Part shown: positions 33,248 to 41,724 of the stretch, one piece after another | How the letters are laid out: each line of letters starts with the position of its first letter | Position numbering within the stretch: the first letter of the stretch is position 1 | Program-made: the position numbers and the translations under genes | The notes under the pieces: model-generated | Database searches by the model: none | Seen by the model: the letters and a program-made list of their open reading frames with translations, nothing else | What the model was told of the DNA's origin: nothing | Assembly: GCF_027923585.1 (NCBI RefSeq) | Contig: NZ_BRPL01000002.1 | Location: 434,001-498,000, forward strand | DNA length: 64,000 nucleotides | Reading direction: 5' to 3' | DNA from: Philodulcilactobacillus myokonensis | GTDB taxonomy: Bacteria; Bacillota; Bacilli; Lactobacillales; Lactobacillaceae

Positions 33248-34183
33248 ATGGCAAATAAAGTTTTAGTACCACAAATTGCGGTACCGTATGTAAAAGATGA
33301 TTTAGCAAAACATCATTTAAAAATGATTTCAACTAGTAACGCCCAAAAAGCGGATGAATTATTATCCAAAGGAAAAGATGCAGTTGCTGTAATGCTTTTA
33401 GGCGCACCGTTTACCAAGGATATGATTGATCAAATGCCGAATTTAAAAGTGATTTCACGTTTCGGCGTTGGTTATGATAACGTTGACTATCGATATGCTG
33501 CTAAAAAAGGGATTAAAGTTACGAATACCCCGGGAGCTAATGCTGCATCCGTTGCGGAAGCGGCTGTGACCGATATTTTAATTTTATCAAAACATTCCTA
33601 TTCCATTTCAAAAGCAATGCGTGAAGGTGACAATGATTACGTTGCTAAACACCCCACCAATGAATTAGCTGGCAAAACCGTTGGAATTATTGGCTTTGGT
33701 CATATTGGCCGCATGGTTGCTAAGATGCTAAGTGGATTTAATGTGAACGTTTTAATTTGGAATCGTCATCCAAAGCAAAGTCAATACGGTAAATTTGTTG
33801 ATTGGGACACTTTATTAAAACAATCTGATTTCATTACACTTCATGTTCCAGCAACTCCTGATACCATTCACAGTATCAGTACGAATGAATTCAAAATGAT
33901 GAAGGATTCCGCCCATATTGTTAACTTTGCCCGTGGATCGGTCATTGATCAAAAAGCATTGGTTGAAGCACTTAAATCGGGTGAAATTGCTGGCGCTGGT
34001 TTGGATGTTTATGAAAAAGAACCACTTCCAGAAGATAGTGAACTAAGAAAGTTACCGAACGTTTACCTAACACCACATAACGCTGGTCATAGTTATGAAG
34101 CTATCGAAAGAATGTCAACTAGGGCTGCTTCAGAAATGGAACGGGTTATCAATAACGAACAGCCAAAATGGCAAATTAATTAA
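33248..34183 (+). CDS. D-2-hydroxyacid dehydrogenase, copy 2
   Basis: A 311-aa paralogue of the preceding gene with the same motif order: GIIGFGHIGRMVAKM, the Arg in NFARGSVIDQKA, the Glu in VYEKEPLPED and the His in LTPHNAGHS. The residues after the catalytic His differ (NAGHSYE instead of ISAQTTE), and this copy has an Asp/Glu-rich pattern change in the substrate domain, so the two may prefer different 2-oxo acids. AGGAAGGTG precedes the ATG. A bidirectional terminator follows. Confidence 0.88.
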   Translation: MANKVLVPQIAVPYVKDDLAKHHLKMISTSNAQKADELLSKGKDAVAVMLLGAPFTKDMIDQMPNLKVISRFGVGYDNVDYRYAAKKGIKVTNTPGANAASVAEAAVTDILILSKHSYSISKAMREGDNDYVAKHPTNELAGKTVGIIGFGHIGRMVAKMLSGFNVNVLIWNRHPKQSQYGKFVDWDTLLKQSDFITLHVPATPDTIHSISTNEFKMMKDSAHIVNFARGSVIDQKALVEALKSGEIAGAGLDVYEKEPLPEDSELRKLPNVYLTPHNAGHSYEAIERMSTRAASEMERVINNEQPKWQIN

Positions 34184-34199
34184 AAGATATAAACAAAAA

Positions 34200-34240
34200 G
34201 ACTTACGATGAAATTAATCATCGTAAGCCTTTATTTTTTT
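34200..34240. terminator. Bidirectional terminator between the dehydrogenase pair and map
   Basis: CTTACGATGA and TCATCGTAAG form a perfect 10-bp stem with an extended A/T-rich base; an A tract is upstream and a T tract downstream, for the convergent genes. Confidence 0.82.
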
Positions 34241-34248
34241 AATTGAAA

Positions 34249-35058
34249 TTATTTCTTGTACATATCTAACATGTACTTAGCATCCGCTTTGTGATCCTGT
34301 GAAGTCAATAACTTTGGACCATCGTTAGTAATTGCTAGGGTATGTTCGTATTGAGCGGACTTAGTATTATCCTTAGATAAGTAATAAGTCCAGTCATCCC
34401 GTTTGTCATAATGATCCTTGATTTGCCATGTTCCAAGGTTAACCAATGGTTCAATGGTGATAGTCATACCAGGACGAAGACGTAAACCTTGGCCCTTGGT
34501 ACCATAAGCTGGTACATTCGGGGCTTCATGAATTGATGGTTGAATTCCATGACCGATTAATTCACGAACGTCACCCATATGGTGTTCATCTTCAACGTAG
34601 TGTTGAATGGCGGCACCAATATCTCCAATTCGGTTACCAACGACTGCTTGATCAAGTCCTTTATATAGTGCAGTGTGACAAACATGCATTAATTCTTTAA
34701 CTTTGTCAGAAACCTTACCGACACCGTAGCACCAGCAAGAGTCACTTTCAAAGCCGTCTTTGTTAACACACATGTCGACTTTGACAACGTCGCCGTCCTT
34801 TAATAGGAGTCCCTTTCTAGGAATTCCATGGGCAACTTCATCGTTAATTGAAATACATGTGGCAAATTTATAACCATCAAAGCCAATTTGAGATGGAATC
34901 GCACCATGATCTCTGATGTACTTGTTAGCAAATTCTTCGATGTCCCATGTATCGACACCTGGCTTAATGATGTTTCTTAAGCCACGGTGGACACCGGCTA
35001 ATACGGCACCAGACTTGGCCATCATTTCAATTTCTCGAGGTGATTTCAAAGTAATCAA
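34249..35058 (-). CDS. map: Methionine aminopeptidase, type I
   Basis: Removes the N-terminal methionine from nascent proteins. The 269-aa protein has the metal ligands of the pita-bread fold: Asp in VVKVDMCV, Asp in FESDS, His in RELIGHGIQP, Glu in TIEPLV and a late Glu in QYEHTLAI; the substrate-side His is in EVAHGIP. The C-terminal ~20 residues form a tail seen in lactobacillar forms. The TTG at 35058 (MITLKSPREIEMM) is used because AAGGGAG lies nine bases upstream; two earlier TTG codons are too close to that site. A palindrome lies in its promoter region. Confidence 0.92.
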   Translation of the reverse strand: MITLKSPREIEMMAKSGAVLAGVHRGLRNIIKPGVDTWDIEEFANKYIRDHGAIPSQIGFDGYKFATCISINDEVAHGIPRKGLLLKDGDVVKVDMCVNKDGFESDSCWCYGVGKVSDKVKELMHVCHTALYKGLDQAVVGNRIGDIGAAIQHYVEDEHHMGDVRELIGHGIQPSIHEAPNVPAYGTKGQGLRLRPGMTITIEPLVNLGTWQIKDHYDKRDDWTYYLSKDNTKSAQYEHTLAITNDGPKLLTSQDHKADAKYMLDMYKK

Positions 35059-35093
35059 AAACAACAATCTCCCTTGTAATTATTAATAAGATA

Positions 35094-35118
35094 TGACAAA
35101 ATATTGTCATGACAATAT
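35094..35118. promoter_or_regulatory. Palindromic operator-like site upstream of map
   Basis: ATATTGTCATGACAATAT (35101-35118) is a perfect 18-base palindrome, and another TGACAA at 35094-35099 forms a second inverted pair with the central TTGTCA. On the minus strand a TTGTCA/TATCTT promoter for map could overlap this element. The site is in the 238-base map-DUF915 intergenic stretch, otherwise AT-rich. Confidence 0.4.
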
Positions 35119-35251
35119 ATTTTTAATTTATATATTGATGAACGAATATCAGAATTTTATGAAAACATAAAATTCCCTTCATATAATAATCTACTACTTT
35201 TTGCTTAATTAATAAAATAATCAATATTTTAATGCAAAATTTTTCGTTTTC

Positions 35252-35266
35252 GATTATCATTAAGAA
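35252..35266 (+). repeat. 15-base motif, copy 1 (upstream of the DUF915 gene)
   Basis: GATTATCATTAAGAA lies 31 bases before the TTG start of the hydrolase gene. The same 15 bases recur at 39921-39935 in the same orientation relative to pepO. Confidence 0.35.
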
Positions 35267-35296
35267 TGTTGAATATGAGAAAGTGAGGTTTAATTT

Positions 35297-36178
35297 TTGA
35301 GAAAAAATGTTAAAACAACCATCGTCTTAGCTGTTATTTGTGCGATTTTAGCAATCATTGCAGCTTTTTTAGCTTATGGCAAAAAGAAAAGTATGAATAT
35401 GAACATGAGTTCTGCACCTAGTGAACCTGATACACCAACTTTGTATTTACATGGGATTGACGGAACTAAAAAATCAACTAATCATTTGATAACGGTTGCT
35501 AGTCGTAATAGCGGCACCCGTTCATTAACGATTAATGTTAAGAAAAATAAATCAATTGAATACCATGGTCATTTATCGAAAACGACTAGGAATCCATTAA
35601 TTCAAGTTAATTTTCTTGATAATAAAGCACCGATTAAGTATCAAGTAAATTGGTTAACGCAGATTTTGATCCATTTGAAACAAAAATATCATTTTAATGA
35701 TTATAACGGTGTTGGATATTATTCTGGCGGGGTTACGATATTGGAAAATGCTGCCCAGAATTCAGATAATCATCAAATTCCAAAGCTACAAAAATTTGTT
35801 TCAATTGCAACTCCATACAACGGGGTGGTGGGTCTAAATGACCGTGCCAATCAAAATACAGTTAACAGTAATGGCGAACCACAGATTAAGCATGCTGCCA
35901 ATCGTTTTTATCCATCATACGATCAGATGATTTCTGATTGTAAAAAATTCCCATCCGATGTTCAGATCTTAAACATTTACGGTAGTTATAATGATTTATT
36001 AAATTCCGATGGCAAAGTAACCATCCCATCAGCACAATCACTTAAATATTTGGTATCGAAACACGTTCAGAATTACCATGAAATTCAAATGAATGGTCAA
36101 AATGCCAAACATAAAGTCTTGGTCGATAATCAAGCTGTCAACCGAATTATTAATAGTTTCCTTTTCGGGGATAATTAA
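35297..36178 (+). CDS. DUF915 alpha/beta-hydrolase-like protein, membrane-anchored or secreted
   Basis: A 293-aa protein with an N-terminal signal anchor (TTIVLAVICAILAIIAAFLAY) and then a DUF915-type alpha/beta-hydrolase domain: LYLHGIDGTKKS (oxyanion region), NSDGKVTIPSAQS (acid region) and a late His in KHKVLVDNQAV. At the nucleophile elbow, where the family has GHSMGG-like sequence, this protein has GYYSGG: the usual Ser is Tyr, with a Ser one position later. It may be inactive or have altered chemistry. The TTG start follows GTGAGG at a suitable distance. Confidence 0.75.
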   Translation: MRKNVKTTIVLAVICAILAIIAAFLAYGKKKSMNMNMSSAPSEPDTPTLYLHGIDGTKKSTNHLITVASRNSGTRSLTINVKKNKSIEYHGHLSKTTRNPLIQVNFLDNKAPIKYQVNWLTQILIHLKQKYHFNDYNGVGYYSGGVTILENAAQNSDNHQIPKLQKFVSIATPYNGVVGLNDRANQNTVNSNGEPQIKHAANRFYPSYDQMISDCKKFPSDVQILNIYGSYNDLLNSDGKVTIPSAQSLKYLVSKHVQNYHEIQMNGQNAKHKVLVDNQAVNRIINSFLFGDN

Positions 36179-36264
36179 TGATCCTAAAACTTTACTTTTA
36201 TTTAGAATCATTATAAAATATAATTATTGTTATATTAGAACTATTATAAATTAGGAGTGATGAT

Positions 36265-37692
36265 ATGGAACAGAGTCGTGATTTAGAAGGCCATACTTAT
36301 AATCGTTGGTTCTTTATTTTAGTGCTGTTATTTGGTAGTTTTACGATGTCAATTAGTCAGTCATCAGTATCAAATATCTACCGTCCATTGATGGATACTT
36401 TTAACGTTCAAATGACATCTGTTCAATGGATGACTACTGGCTTTATGTTAGTTATGTGTATTATGATGCCAGTCAGTCCATGGCTATTGAACAATGTTAA
36501 GTTTAAGAATTTGTTCATGTCAATTCTGCTTACTTTTGATATTGGGACGCTAATTATTATCTTTGCGCATAGCTTCATTACACTAATTATTGGACGTGCA
36601 CTTGAAGCCATTGCCGTTGGAATTTTATTTCCATCATTCCAATCTGTCTTGTTATACATCACACCGAAAGCTAAACGTGGAACTGTTATGGGATTAGCCG
36701 GTTTGGTAATGGGATCAGCATTAGCATTAGGTCCAACCATTTGTAGTGTCATTTTAAACTTTACTGCATGGCGTGGATTGTTTATGTTCTTTATGGTGGT
36801 TGTGACCGTTTTGTTCATTTTGGCATTGTTTGCTATTAAGGATGTAATGCCACATAAAGAGAGCCACTTAGATTTTATTTCTGTTATTTTATCAATTGGA
36901 TTAATTGGAATCTTATATTTTGTTAATGCCATTGGCCAACTCAGTAAGGGTGGTGGATCACTTTCATTCTTACTATTGATTTTAGTCGTCAGTCTTATTA
37001 TGGTTACCGCGTTCGTTTACAGGCAATTTCATCTTAAAGAACCATTATTACAATTACGGGTCATGAAGAATCTTAATTTTGATTTATCGATGGGGTTAAC
37101 CGGAATTTCATACATTGCTTTGATTGTGGTTACCATTATTTATCCGCAATATTATCAAACCGTCTTAGGAATTCCTGCCAAGTATTCTGGATTTGCTTTA
37201 ATTCCAGGCTCAATTATCATGAGTGTCTTGAACCCATTAACTGGTCACTTAGCTGATAAATTTGGTTTTAAGAGAATTATGGTGATTGGAATGTCCATGA
37301 TTTTACTGGGTTGGCTTGCTCTAACCATCATGCCATTTCAATTTGGTCTAATTGCAATGATCATTACTTCATCCTTGATTAAGGGTGGAAATGCATTCGT
37401 TATGATGCCAGCAACCACTTTAGGTGGCGATTCACTACCAAAAGAATATATTTCACATGGAACCGCAGTGATCACAACGGTTAGACAAATTTTAGGTTCA
37501 ACCGGTGTTATGATTGCATCATTAATTTTAACCAATGTCACAAATGATAGTTTAGGCCGTGGAATTCGAATGAGTTTAGCCCGAAACAATGGTTACCATG
37601 TCGTTTTCTTAACTTTCTTTATCATTGAAATTTTTGGCATGATTATGGCATTGATGATTAAGAATAATCATAAAGAAGGTGCTAAGAAATGA
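36265..37692 (+). CDS. MFS drug exporter, DHA2 (EmrB/LmrB-like) family
   Basis: A 475-aa transporter with about fourteen hydrophobic segments. Motifs: QWMTTGFMLVMCIMMPVSPW in the second helix region and the TM5 antiporter motif around GLVMGSALALGPTICSVIL (GxxxGPxxGG-like). DHA2 proteins export drugs, bile salts or lipids using the proton gradient. A clean ribosome binding site TAGGAG precedes the ATG. Its stop overlaps the start of a 53-codon membrane-protein gene. Confidence 0.87.
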   Translation: MEQSRDLEGHTYNRWFFILVLLFGSFTMSISQSSVSNIYRPLMDTFNVQMTSVQWMTTGFMLVMCIMMPVSPWLLNNVKFKNLFMSILLTFDIGTLIIIFAHSFITLIIGRALEAIAVGILFPSFQSVLLYITPKAKRGTVMGLAGLVMGSALALGPTICSVILNFTAWRGLFMFFMVVVTVLFILALFAIKDVMPHKESHLDFISVILSIGLIGILYFVNAIGQLSKGGGSLSFLLLILVVSLIMVTAFVYRQFHLKEPLLQLRVMKNLNFDLSMGLTGISYIALIVVTIIYPQYYQTVLGIPAKYSGFALIPGSIIMSVLNPLTGHLADKFGFKRIMVIGMSMILLGWLALTIMPFQFGLIAMIITSSLIKGGNAFVMMPATTLGGDSLPKEYISHGTAVITTVRQILGSTGVMIASLILTNVTNDSLGRGIRMSLARNNGYHVVFLTFFIIEIFGMIMALMIKNNHKEGAKK

Positions 37693-37850
37693 CTAATTCG
37701 AAATTGTTAGCTTGTTTATTCTTCATCTTCTATTTAATTTTATTCTTCATGGTAATTGCTTCTAAAAACATGATTGCCATGTACATGATGTCAATTGGAA
37801 TGTTACTAGAAGCATTGGTGAATCTTATCAGAGTTTATCATCGAAAATAA
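37689..37850 (+). CDS. Small two-helix membrane protein (53 aa)
   Basis: A 53-codon ORF overlapping the exporter's stop by ATGA, a classical translational coupling arrangement. The product has two hydrophobic helices (ACLFFIFYLILFFMVIA and MIAMYMMSIGMLLEALV) joined by a short polar turn and a basic end (RVYHRK). It might be an accessory to the exporter. I do not recognise the family. A terminator follows 15 bases later. Confidence 0.65.
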   Translation: MTNSKLLACLFFIFYLILFFMVIASKNMIAMYMMSIGMLLEALVNLIRVYHRK

Positions 37851-37865
37851 TTAAATTTAAACAGT

Positions 37866-37907
37866 AAAAAAACAGTCGCTATCTAAATGATAGCGGCTGT
37901 TTTTTTA
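37866..37907. terminator. Bidirectional terminator between the exporter operon and pepO
   Basis: AAAACAGTCGCTATC and GATAGCGGCTGTTTT pair with one G-T, flanked by A and T tracts. Confidence 0.88.
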
Positions 37908-37921
37908 TAATTATTTTGATT

Positions 37922-39853
37922 TTACCAAATTTTGACCCGGTCTGCTGGTTTTCTATACATTCCATCACCAGGTTTGATATCGAATGTCTTAAAGAAGTCA
38001 TCTAAATTCTGTGGTTGAATTTGGCCACGTAATTCGGATGGAGCATGGACATCAATTGATAATAATAGTTGCTTAAAGGCCTCAGTTGACTTAGTTCGCC
38101 ATACTCGTGCCCAGTTAAAGAAGAAAGCTCTTAAATCGACATTATTTTCAGATTTAGCAGCTTCTTCAGCACAACTTAATCCACCATCATCGGCAATATT
38201 TTCAGAAACGGTTAATTTACCATTAACCTTACCACCAGCAAATGGCATCCCATCAAATTCTTTAATCATTTGATCGGTTAATTTTTCAAAATGTTCATGA
38301 TCTTCTTTTGTCCACCAATTATGAAGGTTACCATATTCATCAAAAAGTGAGCCGTTGTTATCAAACGAATGTGAAATTTCATGGGCCATGACAGCGCCAA
38401 TTCCACCGTAATTTTCACTTGATGATTGATCCAAGCTATAGAATGGCTTCTGCAAAATAGCAGCAGGGAAGACGATGATATTTTTGAATGGGTGATAATA
38501 GGCATTGACCATGTTAGCTGGCATTTCCCATCTCATTCGGTCAACTGGACGGTTCCATTTACTGAAGATGTCTTGGACGGCAATTCTTGTGAATTTAACC
38601 TCGTTTGAAACGATGCTTGCGCCATCTTCAAATGTTTCAACGTGAAATTTAGCAAATAATGGATCGATTTTATCTGGATAACCAACTTGGATGCCAAGGT
38701 GATTTAATTTATTGATGGCTTGTTTTCTAGTTGAATCACTCAACCAGTCATTATCGGTTAAACGTTTTTTATAGACGTTAATCATATTGACAACCATTTG
38801 GTGAACATCTGCTTTAGCTTTTTCACCAAAGTACTTATGTCCATAATAATCACCGACAACTTGATCAAACGCGTCTTCAGCTAGGTAATAGGCTGCTTTT
38901 TCTTTACTAGAGGTCTGTTTCTTGCCTGAAAGAGCCCGGCTGAATAAACTACCAGCCTGTCTAAATTCTTCAGAAAGATCGCCAGTATATGAAGTTAAAA
39001 CGCCAACTAACATCCAAGCTTTCATTTCATCGAAATGGTCAGGGCTAAGTAAATCTTTTAATGCTTCATAATACTTGGGCTGGTTATTAATGACTCGCTT
39101 TGGTGTTTCGTTCTGACCGATTAAATCGGTAACAACTTTTGCAAGGTCTAAACCAGGGACGGCATCATCTAAATCGCTAAACTTTTGAGGATTGTAATTC
39201 TTTTTTTCGTCGGCTGATTCCTCCGCAGATTTAACGTGAGGAGCAATCAATTGATCATATGCTTTCGCCTTTGCAACGATGGTTTGGGCCTGCTCCTTAG
39301 AATATCCAACCATAACAAGTAATTGATTCAACATTTTAACTAAAATTGGCATCAATTTTTGATAGGATTGATTATTTTTACTGTAGTAAGTTTTATCAGG
39401 CATGAAAAGACTAGGTGCCGTAGCATATAGGGCGTTTAACTTAGTATTCTTTTCATCAGCTTCAATATATAAAGCAAATGGTAATGGAAAACCATCTAGA
39501 ATCCAATCCCTTAATTGGTGATTCAAATCGGATAATGATTTAAGATCTTGAACTTTTTTAAGAAGTGGCATTAATGGTTTTGAACCATCAGCTTCCCGTT
39601 TCTTAAAATTAGTGGTCATGGTGTAGAATTTTTTATATTCTGCCATTTCCTTATTTTTAGGTGCTATTTTACCGTTTTTTAAATCGTTTGAATCATGAAT
39701 TAATGTTTTTTCAATTTGATCGACTAAATCCATAAAACCACCGGTTGATGAATGATCGGCTGGGATCTTAGCCGTTTTTAGCCAGTTACCGTTAACAGCT
39801 TGATACAAATCATCTTTAACCAATGATTCGTTAATTTCATTTGTTTTATCCAT
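37922..39853 (-). CDS. pepO: Neutral endopeptidase PepO (peptidase family M13)
   Basis: A 643-aa cytoplasmic zinc endopeptidase of the neprilysin family that degrades oligopeptides. The zinc site HExxH is in AVMAHEISHSFDNNGS, the third ligand region is SENIADDGGL, and the substrate-binding NAYYHPFKN (NAYY) precedes them. There is no signal peptide. GGAGGC precedes the ATG. It complements the Opp peptide uptake system encoded elsewhere in the window. Confidence 0.95.
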   Translation of the reverse strand: MDKTNEINESLVKDDLYQAVNGNWLKTAKIPADHSSTGGFMDLVDQIEKTLIHDSNDLKNGKIAPKNKEMAEYKKFYTMTTNFKKREADGSKPLMPLLKKVQDLKSLSDLNHQLRDWILDGFPLPFALYIEADEKNTKLNALYATAPSLFMPDKTYYSKNNQSYQKLMPILVKMLNQLLVMVGYSKEQAQTIVAKAKAYDQLIAPHVKSAEESADEKKNYNPQKFSDLDDAVPGLDLAKVVTDLIGQNETPKRVINNQPKYYEALKDLLSPDHFDEMKAWMLVGVLTSYTGDLSEEFRQAGSLFSRALSGKKQTSSKEKAAYYLAEDAFDQVVGDYYGHKYFGEKAKADVHQMVVNMINVYKKRLTDNDWLSDSTRKQAINKLNHLGIQVGYPDKIDPLFAKFHVETFEDGASIVSNEVKFTRIAVQDIFSKWNRPVDRMRWEMPANMVNAYYHPFKNIIVFPAAILQKPFYSLDQSSSENYGGIGAVMAHEISHSFDNNGSLFDEYGNLHNWWTKEDHEHFEKLTDQMIKEFDGMPFAGGKVNGKLTVSENIADDGGLSCAEEAAKSENNVDLRAFFFNWARVWRTKSTEAFKQLLLSIDVHAPSELRGQIQPQNLDDFFKTFDIKPGDGMYRKPADRVKIW

Positions 39854-39920
39854 TCAATTAGCCTCCATTTTACAATCAATTGAACTAATACTAATACAAT
39901 CAGGTTTAATTCACAAGTAA

Positions 39921-39935
39921 TTCTTAATGATAATC
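39921..39935 (-). repeat. 15-base motif, copy 2 (upstream of pepO)
   Basis: GATTATCATTAAGAA on the minus strand, ~68 bases before the pepO ATG and just upstream of a possible TTGTGA/TAGTAT promoter. It is identical to the copy at 35252-35266. Confidence 0.35.
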
Positions 39936-39946
39936 TAATTGCTTTA

Positions 39947-40858
39947 TTATTTATTGATTAAATCATTGATTGAATTAATATTTTTCATGTATTTCGGAAC
40001 CGATAGGCCAACTTTAGCACCATTTAGGTTGACACCAGCGTCTTGAACCCGACTCTTGTACTGCTTGTAATAGATTCCAGCGGTGTTTGGTAGCCAAGCA
40101 GAAACGGTGGCGTCAGATGCACCAGTGGCAACTGATGCCCACATCGGCTGCATTTCCATCGATTGAATGGTAACTTTGTATCCCATTTGATCTAGTACTT
40201 GTGAAATTACATTGGTGGAAGCAATCTCTGAATCCCATGCAACATAGGTCATCTTCATTGCCTGACCATGGCCACGTTGGGCACCTTTTTCCCATTGGGC
40301 AACCTGCTTTGGATTCTTTTTAATCCATTCGTCAGCCGCTTTTTTCGGATCTTCGCCAGCGTTAGTTTTTAGCATTACTTGAGACATTTGTGATGGGGTC
40401 CAATGAAATTGCTGTAGAACTTTATATGCACCCGGTAATCGGGTATTTAGCCCTTTTTTAGTAATGGTGTGAATCTGTTCACTACTACCATAGACATTTT
40501 TCGGATCCTTTAAGAATTTAATGGGAAACTTAGTGAACATCCAATGTGGCTGCCATCCGGTAACAACAATCGGTTGTTTATTTTTAATGGCTTTATTTAA
40601 AGTGCTGGTCATGGCAGCAGTTGAACTGGTCTGTAATTGCCACTTATTACTTTTTAATGGATAAGTGGTCAAAGCTTTTTGAGTTGATGCCATGATTCCG
40701 GCACCAGCATCGATACCAGTAATGGTGTAGTTAACCTGTGGACCTAATTTCTTTTTCGGATTATAAGCAGCAGTTTCACTTTGACATGCGGATAATCCGA
40801 GTGTCAAAACAGCAATTGTGGCGATTAATAAAACTGATTTAAAACGTTTTAGTTTCAT
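39947..40858 (-). CDS. opuAC: Glycine betaine-binding lipoprotein OpuAC
   Basis: A 303-aa solute-binding protein of the OpuAC family. A signal peptide ends in the lipobox GLSACQSE. Tryptophans that build the quaternary-ammonium cage can be seen in TGWQPHWMF and in AWLPNTAG. It captures glycine betaine or proline betaine for the OpuAB/AA complex. AAGGAGGAG precedes the ATG. Last gene of the minus-strand opuA operon, 17 bases after the permease gene. Confidence 0.92.
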   Translation of the reverse strand: MKLKRFKSVLLIATIAVLTLGLSACQSETAAYNPKKKLGPQVNYTITGIDAGAGIMASTQKALTTYPLKSNKWQLQTSSTAAMTSTLNKAIKNKQPIVVTGWQPHWMFTKFPIKFLKDPKNVYGSSEQIHTITKKGLNTRLPGAYKVLQQFHWTPSQMSQVMLKTNAGEDPKKAADEWIKKNPKQVAQWEKGAQRGHGQAMKMTYVAWDSEIASTNVISQVLDQMGYKVTIQSMEMQPMWASVATGASDATVSAWLPNTAGIYYKQYKSRVQDAGVNLNGAKVGLSVPKYMKNINSINDLINK

Positions 40859-40875
40859 AAAACTCCTCCTTATAA

Positions 40876-41724
40876 TTATTGACGGTTTTGGTTTAATGAT
40901 TGGGTAATCCGGTCTAAAATAATGGCTAAAATAACGATGGCTAAACCAGCTGCAAAACCGGATCCGGCATCGTTTCTACCAACGGCAAAGTAGACTTCGG
41001 AACCAAGTCCCATCGCACCAATCATGGAAGCAATGACAACCATTGAAAGTGTTAGCATCATGCCTTGGTTAATCCCAGACATTAGTGTTGATTTAGCGAG
41101 TGGTAATTCAACTTTGATTAATTTTTGCCATGCGGTTGAACCAAAAGCATCGGCGGCTTCAACTAAATCACTTGGAACCTGTTTAATGCCTAAATTGGTC
41201 ATCCGAACAACTGGTGGCAATGCAAAAATGATTGAAGCAATCACACCAGGAACCATCCCAATTCCGAATAACGCAACGGCTGGAATAAGGTAGACGAAAG
41301 CTGGCATTGTCTGCATAAAATCAAGCAATGGTTTTAAGATGACAGTAACGACCTTACTTTTAGCCATCCAGATGCCAAGTGGGACGCCAATGATAACGAT
41401 AATTAAACTGGATGTTAAAACTAAAGTTAAAGTTTGAGTCATATCTCGCCAATAACCCTGATTCCAAATAAATAACAAGCCAATTAGTTCAAATGTCATT
41501 AATCCCCAATGCTTGTTTTTCCTTAATGCTAAATATGTGATTAAAAGAATTAAAATGATAAATAACCAAATTGGTAGGGCATCGAAGATCCATTGGAATC
41601 CGTTAATAATACCACCCAAGAAATTAGTGATGGCATTAAAAAATCCGGTAAATTGAGTGAGCCAATTAACAAAAGCATTAATCCATTTAGCAACTGGAAT
41701 TGGTTGTAATGATAAAATGTTCAT
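40876..41724 (-). CDS. opuAB: Glycine betaine ABC transporter permease OpuAB
   Basis: A 282-aa permease with about six helices and the EAA-like loop ADAFGSTAWQKLIKVELPLA (LVEAADAFG just before). The N-terminal ~35 residues contain an amphipathic helix (INAFVNWLTQFTGFFNAITN) of the kind implicated in osmosensing in OpuA permeases. The binding protein is a separate lipoprotein, as in B. subtilis, not fused as in Lactococcus. Its ATG directly follows the ATPase gene stop. Confidence 0.92.
   Translation of the reverse strand: MNILSLQPIPVAKWINAFVNWLTQFTGFFNAITNFLGGIINGFQWIFDALPIWLFIILILLITYLALRKNKHWGLMTFELIGLLFIWNQGYWRDMTQTLTLVLTSSLIIVIIGVPLGIWMAKSKVVTVILKPLLDFMQTMPAFVYLIPAVALFGIGMVPGVIASIIFALPPVVRMTNLGIKQVPSDLVEAADAFGSTAWQKLIKVELPLAKSTLMSGINQGMMLTLSMVVIASMIGAMGLGSEVYFAVGRNDAGSGFAAGLAIVILAIILDRITQSLNQNRQ

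Noticed and set aside
36423-36932. Minus-strand open frame of 169 codons
   Set aside because: Lies entirely within the DHA2 exporter on the other strand and has the composition of a reverse-complement reading of a membrane protein; no ribosome binding site.
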